11,485 nt of DNA from an uncultured Lachnospiraceae bacterium (GCA_934434905.1 CAKSAI010000077.1:1-11485), one strand, 5' to 3'. Counted from the stretch's first letter, positions 1 through 7,079 are shown. Numbers and translations are program-made. Notes: generated by a model not told the origin, from the sequence alone.

Positions 1-2
1 GT

Positions 3-93
3 CTAAATGAAAGCCCACGGATTGCTCCATGCTACGCATTCACTCATGCAAGCATGGTTCATGCCTAAGCATTGAGACTGGGCTCGCATAGTA
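3..93 (-). repeat. Leader-like element, copy A, downstream of the aminotransferase gene
   Basis: Read on the minus strand, this begins with TACTAT (93-88), three bases, then AGCCCAGTCTC (84-74), and 19 bases later TGCTTGCA (54-47). The same blocks with the same spacing occur at 2836-2882, upstream of rarA. It starts inside the last codons of the aminotransferase gene, so it probably leads into the next minus-strand gene, beyond the left edge. It can fold as a three-way junction: AGCCCA (84-79) with TGGGCT (17-12), ATGC (72-69) with GCAT (64-61), and CCATGCT (57-51) with AGCATGG (33-27), the last extended by GCAT/ATGC around a 6-base loop. TACTAT resembles a -10 box, but no good -35 lies 17 bases upstream. 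The function is unknown; a 5' leader RNA or dispersed intergenic repeat is inferred. Confidence 0.5.
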
Positions 94-1363
94 TCTTTTC
101 AATACTTACCAGCTTCACACAGATCACGAAGATCTCCGTTGCAAGTCTCAGATCCTCCAGTGTCGGGTACGAAGGTGCGATCCGGATCACGGAATCCTTG
201 GGATCCTTTCCATAGGGGAAGGGCGCTCCTGCCGGAGTCATCACCATGCCGGCCTTCTTCGCCTTGGATACGATGGCCTTGGCACAGCCGGGAAGTGCGT
301 CAAAGCAGATAAAATACCCGCCCTTGGGACGGATCCAGCTACCGATCCCTCTTCCAGCCAGCTCCCGGTCAAAGGTATCCAGGATCATCTCAAACTTGGG
401 TCTTAAAATATCCGCGTGCTTGCGCATATGCTCCATCACTCCGTGAATATCCTTGAAATACCGCACATGGCGCAGTTGGTTCACCTTATCGTGACCGATG
501 GTGGCGATGCTAAGCTGCTTGCGGATCTCCTCCAGGTTGTTCTGGGAAGCCGCCAGTGCCGAGATTCCCGAACCGGAGAAGGTAATCTTGGAGGTGGAGC
601 AGAACTTGTACACCATATCGGGATTTCCTGCCCGCTTACACTCCGCCAGAATCTCAATGAGATTGTCCTGGTCAATATCATACAGGTGGTGAACGCCATA
701 GGCATTGTCCCAGTAGATTCGGAAATCCTTGGCCGCCGGCTTCAATCTGGCAAACCGGCGTACCGTCTCATCCGAGTAAGTGATCCCCTGGGGATTGGAA
801 TACTTCGGCACACACCAGATGCCCTTGATGGCCTCGTCGCCTGCCACCAGCTCCTCCACCATATCCATATCCGGTCCGGTAGGCAGCATGGGAACATTAA
901 TCATCTCGATCCCGAAATACTCCGTGATGGCAAAATGACGGTCATATCCCGGAACCGGGCAGAGGAACTTCACCTTGTCCAGCTTGCACCAAGGTGTACT
1001 TCCCATGACACCGTGGGTCATGGAACGGGAGATCGTATCGTACATTACATTCAGGCTGGAATTTCCGTAAATGATAATGTTGTCCGGATGACACTCAATC
1101 ATATCACCCAGCAGTACCTTGGCCTCCTGAATTCCATCCAGAACCCCATAATTCCGGCAGTCGGTGCCATCGTCGCATTTCAGATCCGACTCACTGTTAA
1201 GAACGTCCATCATACCCATGGACAGATCCAGCTGCTCCTGGGAAGGCTTTCCTCTGGACATATCCAGCTTCAGCCCGCTCTGCTGATACTTCTTGTACGC
1301 GGCCTCCAGCGCCTCCTTTTCCTGTACCAATTCTTCTCTGCTCATTTCCTGATAAGTCTGCAT
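65..1363 (-). CDS. Aminotransferase class I/II, PLP-dependent (aspartate aminotransferase-like)
   Basis: This is a 432-residue fold-type I aminotransferase that would move an amino group between an amino acid and a 2-oxo acid in the cytosol. PLP-binding features are visible: YGNSS (99-103) for the phosphate, YSNPQG (188-193), WDNAY (218-222) whose Asp219 would contact the pyridine nitrogen, and STSKITFSG (256-264) with Schiff-base Lys259. Arg394 in VIRIAPSYP is the expected substrate-carboxylate arginine. The N-terminal part (SRGKPSQEQLDLS) and overall length fit the aspartate-aminotransferase subgroup often labelled with MocR-like aminotransferases; no DNA-binding domain is fused. The start is ATG at 1363 with GGAGG nine bases upstream. 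It follows rarA by about 55 bp without an evident terminator, so the two are probably co-transcribed. The substrate (aspartate, alanine or an aromatic amino acid) cannot be read from sequence. Confidence 0.9.
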   Translation of the reverse strand: MQTYQEMSREELVQEKEALEAAYKKYQQSGLKLDMSRGKPSQEQLDLSMGMMDVLNSESDLKCDDGTDCRNYGVLDGIQEAKVLLGDMIECHPDNIIIYGNSSLNVMYDTISRSMTHGVMGSTPWCKLDKVKFLCPVPGYDRHFAITEYFGIEMINVPMLPTGPDMDMVEELVAGDEAIKGIWCVPKYSNPQGITYSDETVRRFARLKPAAKDFRIYWDNAYGVHHLYDIDQDNLIEILAECKRAGNPDMVYKFCSTSKITFSGSGISALAASQNNLEEIRKQLSIATIGHDKVNQLRHVRYFKDIHGVMEHMRKHADILRPKFEMILDTFDRELAGRGIGSWIRPKGGYFICFDALPGCAKAIVSKAKKAGMVMTPAGAPFPYGKDPKDSVIRIAPSYPTLEDLRLATEIFVICVKLVSIEKILCEPSLNA

Positions 1364-1418
1364 GTTCTTGTACCTCCGTGATAATTCTGTTTTATTTCAA
1401 TGATAGAATCATTTTCTG

Positions 1419-2768
1419 TTACTGCTGTTTTACGGTGATGGTTCCGTCAGCTTCATCTTCTAAGTACCTGAGCCATTCCTTAATCCGCTTCTCATACCCC
1501 TGCTCCGTGGGCTCATAGAATTTCGCATCGGTAAGTCCGTCCGGCAGATACTGCTGCTTCACGTAATGATTGGGATATGCGTGAGCATATTTGTAGCCGT
1601 CGCCGTGTCCCAGCTTCTGGGCTCCCTTATAATGCGCATCCTGAAGATGAACCGGAACAGGTGCGGTCATGGTTCCCTGCACGGCTGCCATGGCTCTGGC
1701 AATGGCTTCGTTCGACGCATTGCTCTTGGGCGCGCTAGCCACATAAGTGACTGCCTGGGACAGAATGATCTGAGCCTCCGGCATCCCGATCCGCTCCACT
1801 GCCTGGGCAGCGCTCACCGCCACTGTCAGGGCATTCGGATCTGCGTTTCCCACGTCCTCGGAGGCACAGATCATAATGCGCCGTGCGATAAAGCGGATGT
1901 CCTCTCCTGCGTACAGCATCCGGGCCAGGTAATATACCGCCGCGTCCGGATCCGATCCCCGCATACTCTTGATAAAGGCAGAGACCGTGTCGTAATGGTT
2001 GTCCCCGGACTTATCGTAGCGCACCACCCGCTTCTGGATGCACTCCGAAGCCACCTCCAGGGTGATGTGAATCCTTCCGTCCTCGCCCCGCGGTGTAGTC
2101 AGGATTCCCAGCTCGATGGCGGTCAGGGCGGCTCTGGCGTCTCCGTTTGCCACATCTGCCAGAAAATCCAGGGCATCTGCATCGATCTCCCCGTTGTAGG
2201 CGCCCATCCCCTTCTCGCTGTCATTTACCGCCCGCAGGATCAGCGTCTTGATATCCTCCGCAGACAGCGGCTTCAGTTCAAAGATCACCGACCGGGACAG
2301 AAGCGCCCCGTTCACTTCGAAGTAGGGATTCTCCGTGGTAGCTCCGATCAGGATCACCGTACCGTCCTCCACGAAGGGGAGAAGATAATCCTGCTGTCCC
2401 TTGTTGAAACGGTGGATCTCGTCCACGAAGAGGATGGTCTTTTTCCCATACATCCCACTGTTGTCCTTGGCCTTAGCCACAACCTCCTCCATATCCTTCT
2501 TCCCGGCGGAGGTGGCATTGATCTGCATAAATTCTGCACTGGTGGTACTGGCGATCACCTTGGCCAGCGTCGTCTTACCCGTCCCCGGCGGCCCGTAGAA
2601 AATGATCGAGCTGAGCTTATCCGCCTGAATAGCCCGGTACAGCAGCTTATCCTTTCCGATGATATGCTGCTGCCCCACCACCTCATCCAGCGTGGTAGGG
2701 CGAAGCCGGCTTGCCAGCGGAGATTCCTTTTCCTTGTTCTGGCTGCGCACATAATCAAATAGATCCAT
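1419..2768 (-). CDS. rarA: Replication-associated recombination protein A (AAA+ ATPase RarA/MgsA)
   Basis: This is a cytosolic AAA+ ATPase related to clamp-loader subunits that acts at stalled replication forks and single-stranded DNA gaps. In the 449-residue form, Walker A is GPPGTGKTT (59-67), Walker B is LFVDEIHRF (113-121), sensor 1 is IGATTENP (141-148) and sensor 2 lies in GDARAALTAIE (209-219). The C-terminal tetramerisation region follows, with SEDVGNADP (303-311) and HLQDAHYKGAQKLGHGDGYKYAHAYPNH (374-401, split by family-typical blocks). Length is normal for the family. An upstream in-frame ATG exists at 2780, but it has no ribosome binding site, whereas GGAG lies six bases before the ATG at 2768, so I chose the latter; the protein then begins MDLFDYVR, as family members often do. 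It is the first gene of a unit with the aminotransferase. Confidence 0.95.
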   Translation of the reverse strand: MDLFDYVRSQNKEKESPLASRLRPTTLDEVVGQQHIIGKDKLLYRAIQADKLSSIIFYGPPGTGKTTLAKVIASTTSAEFMQINATSAGKKDMEEVVAKAKDNSGMYGKKTILFVDEIHRFNKGQQDYLLPFVEDGTVILIGATTENPYFEVNGALLSRSVIFELKPLSAEDIKTLILRAVNDSEKGMGAYNGEIDADALDFLADVANGDARAALTAIELGILTTPRGEDGRIHITLEVASECIQKRVVRYDKSGDNHYDTVSAFIKSMRGSDPDAAVYYLARMLYAGEDIRFIARRIMICASEDVGNADPNALTVAVSAAQAVERIGMPEAQIILSQAVTYVASAPKSNASNEAIARAMAAVQGTMTAPVPVHLQDAHYKGAQKLGHGDGYKYAHAYPNHYVKQQYLPDGLTDAKFYEPTEQGYEKRIKEWLRYLEDEADGTITVKQQ

Positions 2769-2779
2769 CTTTTTCTCCA

Positions 2780-2882
2780 TTATGACATCATGGTCTCATA
2801 CAGGTTAGCGTCTCTCATGTTTGTACGCTTGTGTGTGCAAGCACCCACCGCGTCCATCCATGGAGACTGGGCTTTTATAGTA
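2780..2882 (-). repeat. Leader-like element, copy B, upstream of rarA
   Basis: On the minus strand this has TACTAT (2882-2877), three bases, AGCCCAGTCTC (2873-2863), 19 bases, then TGCTTGCA (2843-2836), matching copy A in sequence and spacing, followed by weaker matches (GCGTA, CATG). It would form most of the rarA 5' leader. Possible pairings are GTCTC-CATG (2868-2860) with CATG-A-GAGAC across one bulged A, and GCTTG with CAAGC around a CACACA loop. A 25-codon reading frame (ATG at 2857) ends in TAA at 2780-2782, directly next to the rarA start; it lacks a convincing ribosome binding site. Whether the RNA, the peptide or the DNA matters is not known. Confidence 0.5.
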
Positions 2883-2910
2883 AGATACACGAAAATTCGT
2901 TGCTTTACAA
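2877..2910 (-). promoter_or_regulatory. Candidate rarA promoter with an embedded dyad
   Basis: On the minus strand TTGTAA (2910-2905) and TATCTT (2887-2882) are 17 bases apart, a fair sigma-A-type match (4 of 6 at each box). TACTAT (2882-2877), shared with copy A, is an alternative -10. An imperfect palindrome, ACGAA-AA-TTCGT (2889-2900), sits in the spacer, where a repressor could occlude RNA polymerase. It does not match the Firmicutes LexA box, which has wider half-site spacing. Confidence 0.4.
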
Positions 2911-2922
2911 GAGGAAAGTGCG

Positions 2923-2968
2923 TTTTGCAAAAATATTCTACGAATTGATGTTTTTTTGCAAAAAAACA
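2923..2968. repeat. Two AT-rich palindromes upstream of rarA
   Basis: A perfect 20-bp palindrome (TG, seven T, GC, seven A, CA) lies at 2949-2968, and a 10-bp one, TTTTGCAAAA, at 2923-2932. Their centres are 31 bp apart, close to three helical turns. They lie between the deacetylase stop codon and the rarA promoter. The stems are only A/T pairs around GC, so a transcription terminator is unlikely; a DNA-binding site or intrinsically bent DNA is possible. Confidence 0.4.
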
Positions 2969-2989
2969 AACTGTTTGCTGTGAAATTTT

Positions 2990-3712
2990 CTATTCCAGCA
3001 GCATCTTATCCACCGTCACAAACTCATACCCCTGCTTTTTCAACTCATCCACGATCATAAGCGCTGCCTTGACGCTGGGATCATACTGATCGTGAAGCAG
3101 GATGATATCGCCCTCCTTCACCTTCTTCACCACGCTTTGCGCAATGCAGGCCGCACTGCTCTGGCACCAGTCCCTGGGATCCACCGTCCACATCACAGGC
3201 AGCATATCCAGCTCCTTCTCCAGCTTCTTGTCCCAGGTTCCATAGGTCGGCCGCACGAACTGCACCGGTTCCCCGGTAATGTCCTGAAGTATCTGACTTG
3301 TCTTTAAAAGCTCCTCCTTGTATTTCTCCCGATTGGATGTCTTCAACTGGATATGGCTGTAGGTGTGGTTTCCCACAAGATGACCCTCCGCATACATTCG
3401 CGCGATGATCTTCGGATTCTGCTCCGCATGGATCCCGGTAACAAAAAAAGTTGCCTGCACCTTCCGTTCCTTCAGCCCATCCAGCAGCAGCTCCGTATAA
3501 TACGGATCCGGGCCGTCATCGAAGGTGAGTGCAACTTTTTTTGACAAATTCTTGTAGGGATCGATGACATCGCCGTCACCTCTGTCCCACCGGATCGCAG
3601 AGACCCCCATGGTATCCGGATCCGCCACGATCTTCTCCTTTACCGCCAGCAATATCACAACATACAGCAATATCAGTTCAAAAAACACGATCTTTCTATG
3701 AAAAGGCTTCAA
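2990..3712 (-). CDS. Membrane-anchored polysaccharide deacetylase (NodB homology, CE4)
   Basis: This 240-residue protein should remove N-acetyl groups from a cell-wall or surface glycan outside the membrane. One hydrophobic segment (about 8-24) serves as a signal anchor. The NodB domain follows with motif 1 TFDDGPDP (63-70; Asp65 as base, Asp66 as metal ligand), motif 2 HTYSH (116-120; metal ligands His116 and His120), motif 3 RPTYG (154-158), a tryptophan-containing motif 4 (WTVDPRDW, 175-182) and motif 5 LLHD (205-208, His207), so the active site looks complete. The start is TTG at 3712, preceded by GGGAG at six bases. Size and layout resemble PdaA/PdaB-type sporulation deacetylases, and the promoter has a possible sigma-E match, but peptidoglycan versus other glycan cannot be decided. 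It stands alone between araC and rarA on the same strand. Confidence 0.88.
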   Translation of the reverse strand: MKPFHRKIVFFELILLYVVILLAVKEKIVADPDTMGVSAIRWDRGDGDVIDPYKNLSKKVALTFDDGPDPYYTELLLDGLKERKVQATFFVTGIHAEQNPKIIARMYAEGHLVGNHTYSHIQLKTSNREKYKEELLKTSQILQDITGEPVQFVRPTYGTWDKKLEKELDMLPVMWTVDPRDWCQSSAACIAQSVVKKVKEGDIILLHDQYDPSVKAALMIVDELKKQGYEFVTVDKMLLE

Positions 3713-3740
3713 TACACACGCTCCCGGGTTCCATCCTTAT

Positions 3741-3767
3741 ACTATATGAAACAGGAGATGTTACTAT
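3741..3767 (-). promoter_or_regulatory. Possible sigma-E-like promoter of the deacetylase gene
   Basis: On the minus strand ATA (3767-3765) is followed after 16 bases by CATATAGT (3748-3741), close to the sporulation sigma-E -10 consensus CATACANT. Transcription would start about 20-25 bases before the TTG start codon. No good sigma-A -35 box lies at a normal distance from TATAGT. The match is short and could be chance. Confidence 0.3.
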
Positions 3768-3816
3768 TCGCAATCACACATTCATCCGCATGGCATAAAA
3801 ACAGCTATGGATCGTA

Positions 3817-4704
3817 TCAGCGAAGTCTATCGGACTGCGCCATCCTCCGGTAGGCTCCCGGCGTCATATGTAAAAACTTCCGAAATATCTGTCCGAAAAA
3901 CTGCACATCCTCGTACCCTACTGCATGAGCCACCTCCTGGATTGTCATGTCACTGCCGATCAGCAGCTCACAGCTCTTCTCCATGCGTACCTTCTGGAGA
4001 TACGCAAGCACAGTCATGCCGTTCTCCCGCTTAAAGCGGCCACTGATGTACTGCGGACTAAAGTGGTATTTTTCACAGAAATGTGCAAGCACAGCCCGAT
4101 CCCGGTAGTTGGCCTCCAGATACTGGATCAGTGTCAGGATCGTAGTGCTTTTGGTCTCATTGCTCTCGTTTCTGCTGTCTTCGCCTATGATCTTGCGCAG
4201 CGTCAGGATCATGATCTCCACAAGATGACAGCGGAATATCTGCATATAGCCCATTCTCTTTGCCTCATATTCCCCGGCGATCCCCTCAAGCAGCTTAAGC
4301 ACCTGTCCATCCTCGTCGTGCAGGATATGATCCGACAGGCTCTGGCCGTAATACTGCTTATAATAGCGGATCAGACAGACACGCAGCATCTCCTCGAAGG
4401 AACGGCAGTCCGCCAGGGAACTGTCAATGAGCTCCGGCACGAACATACAATTGATCAGCGTAAAATTCCGGCATTCCTCATAGCTATGGCGGCTTCCGTA
4501 ATCCACGATAAAATAGTCCCCCTTCCTAAGCCGCCCCTGTGTACCGTTTAAGGTGTGCTTTGCCGTCCCGCCGGTTATATAGGTCAGTTCAAAGCAGTCA
4601 TGCCCGTGCATGCCTGCATCCTCCTGCTCGATCGCCATAATGGCAAGCTTCTCTGCATCTTCATCTGTAAAGTTCTTTAATTCCATAACAGAATCTTTTT
4701 TCAT
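3817..4704 (-). CDS. AraC-family transcriptional regulator with N-terminal cupin domain
   Basis: In the 295-residue form, an N-terminal cupin-like sensing domain (about 30-95; HGHDCFELTYITGG at 33-46, RKGDYFIVDYGSRHSY at 60-75) is followed by a linker and a C-terminal AraC DNA-binding domain with two helix-turn-helix units (about 203-227 and 254-280; TIQEVAHAVGYEDVQFFGQIFRK and then TPGAYR). Such proteins usually bind a sugar and activate a neighbouring promoter. A longer frame opens at 4914, but it would overlap the divergent gene and has no supporting signal; ATG at 4704 has GAGG six bases upstream, so it is preferred. It is divergent from the rhamnosidase gene, which makes regulation of that gene by rhamnose or a rhamnoside the likely role. 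The ligand is inferred from context only. Confidence 0.9.
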   Translation of the reverse strand: MKKDSVMELKNFTDEDAEKLAIMAIEQEDAGMHGHDCFELTYITGGTAKHTLNGTQGRLRKGDYFIVDYGSRHSYEECRNFTLINCMFVPELIDSSLADCRSFEEMLRVCLIRYYKQYYGQSLSDHILHDEDGQVLKLLEGIAGEYEAKRMGYMQIFRCHLVEIMILTLRKIIGEDSRNESNETKSTTILTLIQYLEANYRDRAVLAHFCEKYHFSPQYISGRFKRENGMTVLAYLQKVRMEKSCELLIGSDMTIQEVAHAVGYEDVQFFGQIFRKFLHMTPGAYRRMAQSDRLR

Positions 4705-4807
4705 ACAATTCCTCACTTGTTGTAAAACCCATGGACTGCTCCCCGCTTCTGCCTGCACGAGAATAAAATCACCATAGTTTTTTCTTAAAATCACGGTCTT
4801 TTTCTTT

Positions 4808-4836
4808 ATCCTACTATCTGATATCATAAAAGTCAA
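4808..4836 (-). promoter_or_regulatory. Candidate promoter of the AraC-family regulator
   Basis: On the minus strand TTGACT (4836-4831) and TAGGAT (4813-4808) are separated by exactly 17 bases, 5 of 6 and 4 of 6 matches to sigma-A boxes. This gives a leader of roughly 100 bases before the ATG at 4704. The -35 box nearly abuts the operator-like repeats, so the regulator could also control its own gene. Confidence 0.5.
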
Positions 4837-4837
4837 C

Positions 4838-4865
4838 CGGAATCTGCCATACGCGGATTTTCCAT
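4838..4865. promoter_or_regulatory. Candidate operator: tandem direct repeats in the divergent promoter
   Basis: CGGAATCTGCCAT (4838-4850) and CGGATTTTCCAT (4854-4865) match except for one indel and two substitutions and point the same way, 16 bp apart start to start. AraC-family proteins typically bind two direct half-sites near the -35 region of the promoter they activate, and these sites sit just there for the rhamnosidase gene. Confidence 0.4.
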
Positions 4866-4872
4866 ATATATT
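4844..4872 (+). promoter_or_regulatory. Candidate promoter of the rhamnosidase gene
   Basis: CTGCCA (4844-4849) and TATATT (4867-4872) are 17 bases apart; the -35 is poor, as is usual for activator-dependent promoters. TATTAT (4869-4874) is an alternative -10. The leader would be only about 20 bases, with GGAGG at 4886-4890. Confidence 0.4.
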
Positions 4873-4898
4873 ATTATGAAATAATGGAGGTATTACAA

Positions 4899-7079
4899 AT
4901 GGATTGGAAAGCAAAATGGATCAAACCGGCAACAGATATGGGCGAGATCGCCCCGGTCTTTGCCACCAGCTTCTCCGTTGCGAAAACGGTGGAAAAAGCC
5001 ACCCTGTACCTGACTGCCATCGGCGTCTATGAGGCACATCTCAATGATGACCGGGTAGGTGCGTTCATACTGGCTCCCGGCTGGACCAGCTATCGTCACC
5101 GTCTGCAGTATCAGGCCTATGACGTCACAGACATGCTGAAGGAGGATAACCGGCTTGCCATCACCGTAGGCAAGGGCTGGTATCGCAGCACCATGCCCGG
5201 TTTTCAGCCTTCTGTCACACAGTCAAAGCTGCAGGAGAATCCCCCTGCAGTCCTGGCCCAGTTGGAGCTGACCTACCGGGACGGCACCACAGACATCCTG
5301 GCCTCTGATGAGACCTGGACTGTGGCGGAGAGCTGCATCCGCTGCTCCACCATCTATGACGGCGAGATCTGCGACGCCTCATTTATAGCCGATTCCGTGC
5401 AGCCCGCAGCCATCTTTGACGGCCCTTACAATACACTGATTCCACAGCAGGGTGAGGAGGTCCGGGAACAGGAGCGCATTCCGGGTGCAGAATGCTTTAC
5501 GACGCCAAAGGGTGAGGTTGTCATCGACTTCGGCCAGGAGGTCACCGGCTATGTGGAGATCACCGTGGACGCTAAATGCGGCGACGTTATCGATCTCTCC
5601 TGTGCGGAATTCATGGACAAGGAGGGAAATTTCTATACCGAAAACTACCGCAGTGCCAAGTCGAACTACCACTATATCTGTAAGGATGGAACCCAGACCG
5701 CCAAGGCAAGGCTCACTTTCTTTGGGTTCCGTTATATTCGCGTCAACGAATTTCCGGGCGGTGCCGATCAGGCAGAAGCCGAGCACTTCACTGCGGTTGT
5801 GCTTCATTCCACCTTACGGCGCACCGGCACCTTAAGCTGCTCCAATCCGCTCTTAAACCGGCTCTTTGACAACATTATCTGGGGACAAAAGGATAATTTC
5901 GTAGATGTGCCTACTGACTGCCCGCAGCGCGATGAGCGGCTGGGCTGGACCGGCGACGCCCAGGCATTCGTCCGCACGGCCTGTCTGAATTATGATGTGG
6001 AGAAATTCTTCACCAAATGGCTTGCCGACCTGGCGGCAGATCAGACCGAAAACGGCCTGGTGGATCATGTCATTCCTGCAATACTGGATACAGAGCAGTC
6101 AAGTGCTGCCTGGGGTGACGCTGCCACCATCTGCCCCTGGACCGTATACATGTCCTACGGGAACCCACAGATCCTGAAGGATCAGTTTTCAAGCATGTGC
6201 AAATGGGTGGATTATATCACCTCCAGCACCAGGGATCCTTATCTCTGGACCGGCGGCCAGCATTTCGGTGACTGGCTTGGACTGGATGCCCCCGCCGGCA
6301 GCTATAAGGGTTCCTCCAGAGACGACTTCATCGCTTCTGCCTACTATGCCTACTCCACCTCCCTGGTAGTTAAGGCCGGCCATGCGCTTGGAGCGGATGT
6401 CTCCGCCTATGAAGAACTGTATGTCAACATCGTAAATGCCTTCCGGAAGGCTTATCCCACCTACACAACGCAGACAGAATGTGTTCTGGCCGCGCACTTT
6501 AAGCTGGCTCCCGACTGTCAGGCCGCCGCAGATCAATTGGCTGACATGGTGAAGGCTGCCGGCACAAAGCTTCAGACCGGTTTCGTGGGAACTCCGTATC
6601 TGCTGCACGTCTTAAGCGACTACGGCTATGCAGAGCTGGCCTACTCCCTGCTGCTCCGGGAGGAATACCCCTCCTGGCTGTATCCGGTAACCAAGGGCGC
6701 TACCACCATCTGGGAGCACTGGGACGGCATCATGGAGGACGGAAGCTTCTGGAGCGCCGACATGAACTCCTTTAACCACTATGCTTACGGCTCCGTAGCA
6801 GACTGGATATACAGCACAGCAGCCGGAATTCAGTGGGTAGAAGGACATCCCGGCTACGAGAAGGTACGCATCGCACCGATTCCTGATTCCCGGCTGGATC
6901 ATCTGACTGCCACACTGGACACCCGGCATGGCCATATCGCCTCTTCGTGGAAGAAGCAGGATAAGTTCTGGCGCTATGAGATCACAACACCGGTAGAAGC
7001 CGAGATCGTGATCGATGGAAAGACACGAAAAGTGGCCGCCGGAAGCTATCTGTTCTTCTCACCGATCCGGGCGGAGTAG
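4899..7079 (+). CDS. Alpha-L-rhamnosidase, glycoside hydrolase family 78
   Basis: This enzyme hydrolyses terminal alpha-L-rhamnose from glycosides or polysaccharides by the inverting mechanism of GH78. In the 726-residue form, the N-terminal beta-sandwich domain (about 15-190) leads to a second beta domain (about 195-305), the six-hairpin catalytic barrel (about 308-640) and a C-terminal beta domain (about 645-722). The hallmark DCPQRDERLGWTGD (340-353) holds the probable general acid Glu346; ATTIWEHWDG (601-610) holds the probable general base Glu606. There is no signal peptide, so it acts in the cytoplasm. Many GH78 proteins carry an extra N-terminal Ig-like domain and exceed 850 residues; this one begins directly at the MDWKAKWI segment. 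ATG at 4899 is chosen because GGAGG (4886-4890) is eight bases upstream; an in-frame ATG at 4884 overlaps that site. No transporter or rhamnose-catabolism gene is adjacent. Confidence 0.95.
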   Translation: MDWKAKWIKPATDMGEIAPVFATSFSVAKTVEKATLYLTAIGVYEAHLNDDRVGAFILAPGWTSYRHRLQYQAYDVTDMLKEDNRLAITVGKGWYRSTMPGFQPSVTQSKLQENPPAVLAQLELTYRDGTTDILASDETWTVAESCIRCSTIYDGEICDASFIADSVQPAAIFDGPYNTLIPQQGEEVREQERIPGAECFTTPKGEVVIDFGQEVTGYVEITVDAKCGDVIDLSCAEFMDKEGNFYTENYRSAKSNYHYICKDGTQTAKARLTFFGFRYIRVNEFPGGADQAEAEHFTAVVLHSTLRRTGTLSCSNPLLNRLFDNIIWGQKDNFVDVPTDCPQRDERLGWTGDAQAFVRTACLNYDVEKFFTKWLADLAADQTENGLVDHVIPAILDTEQSSAAWGDAATICPWTVYMSYGNPQILKDQFSSMCKWVDYITSSTRDPYLWTGGQHFGDWLGLDAPAGSYKGSSRDDFIASAYYAYSTSLVVKAGHALGADVSAYEELYVNIVNAFRKAYPTYTTQTECVLAAHFKLAPDCQAAADQLADMVKAAGTKLQTGFVGTPYLLHVLSDYGYAELAYSLLLREEYPSWLYPVTKGATTIWEHWDGIMEDGSFWSADMNSFNHYAYGSVADWIYSTAAGIQWVEGHPGYEKVRIAPIPDSRLDHLTATLDTRHGHIASSWKKQDKFWRYEITTPVEAEIVIDGKTRKVAAGSYLFFSPIRAE

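Noticed and set aside
416..1381. Long plus-strand open frame opposite the aminotransferase gene
   Set aside because: It is antisense to a clear enzyme gene, its translation shows no recognisable fold, and such frames arise from codon bias.
1566..2762. 398-codon plus-strand open frame opposite rarA
   Set aside because: It mirrors the codons of a certain gene, is rich in His/Arg/Gly with no motif, and has no ribosome binding site.
2781..2989. 6S RNA in the gap upstream of rarA, suggested by the Bacillus gene order near rarA
   Set aside because: The gap is of suitable length, but I cannot form the long rod with a central bubble, and half the region is AT-rich palindromes.
2949..2990. Intrinsic terminator of the deacetylase gene
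   Set aside because: The T runs are present but the possible stems are A/T-only or have impossibly small loops.
3709..3734. Seven-codon frame whose TGA overlaps the deacetylase TTG start
   Set aside because: It has no usable ribosome binding site, and frames this short occur by chance.
4705..4914. 70-residue N-terminal extension of the AraC-family regulator
   Set aside because: It would overlap the start of the divergent rhamnosidase gene and the promoter region; the ATG at 4704 has a good ribosome binding site and gives the usual family length.
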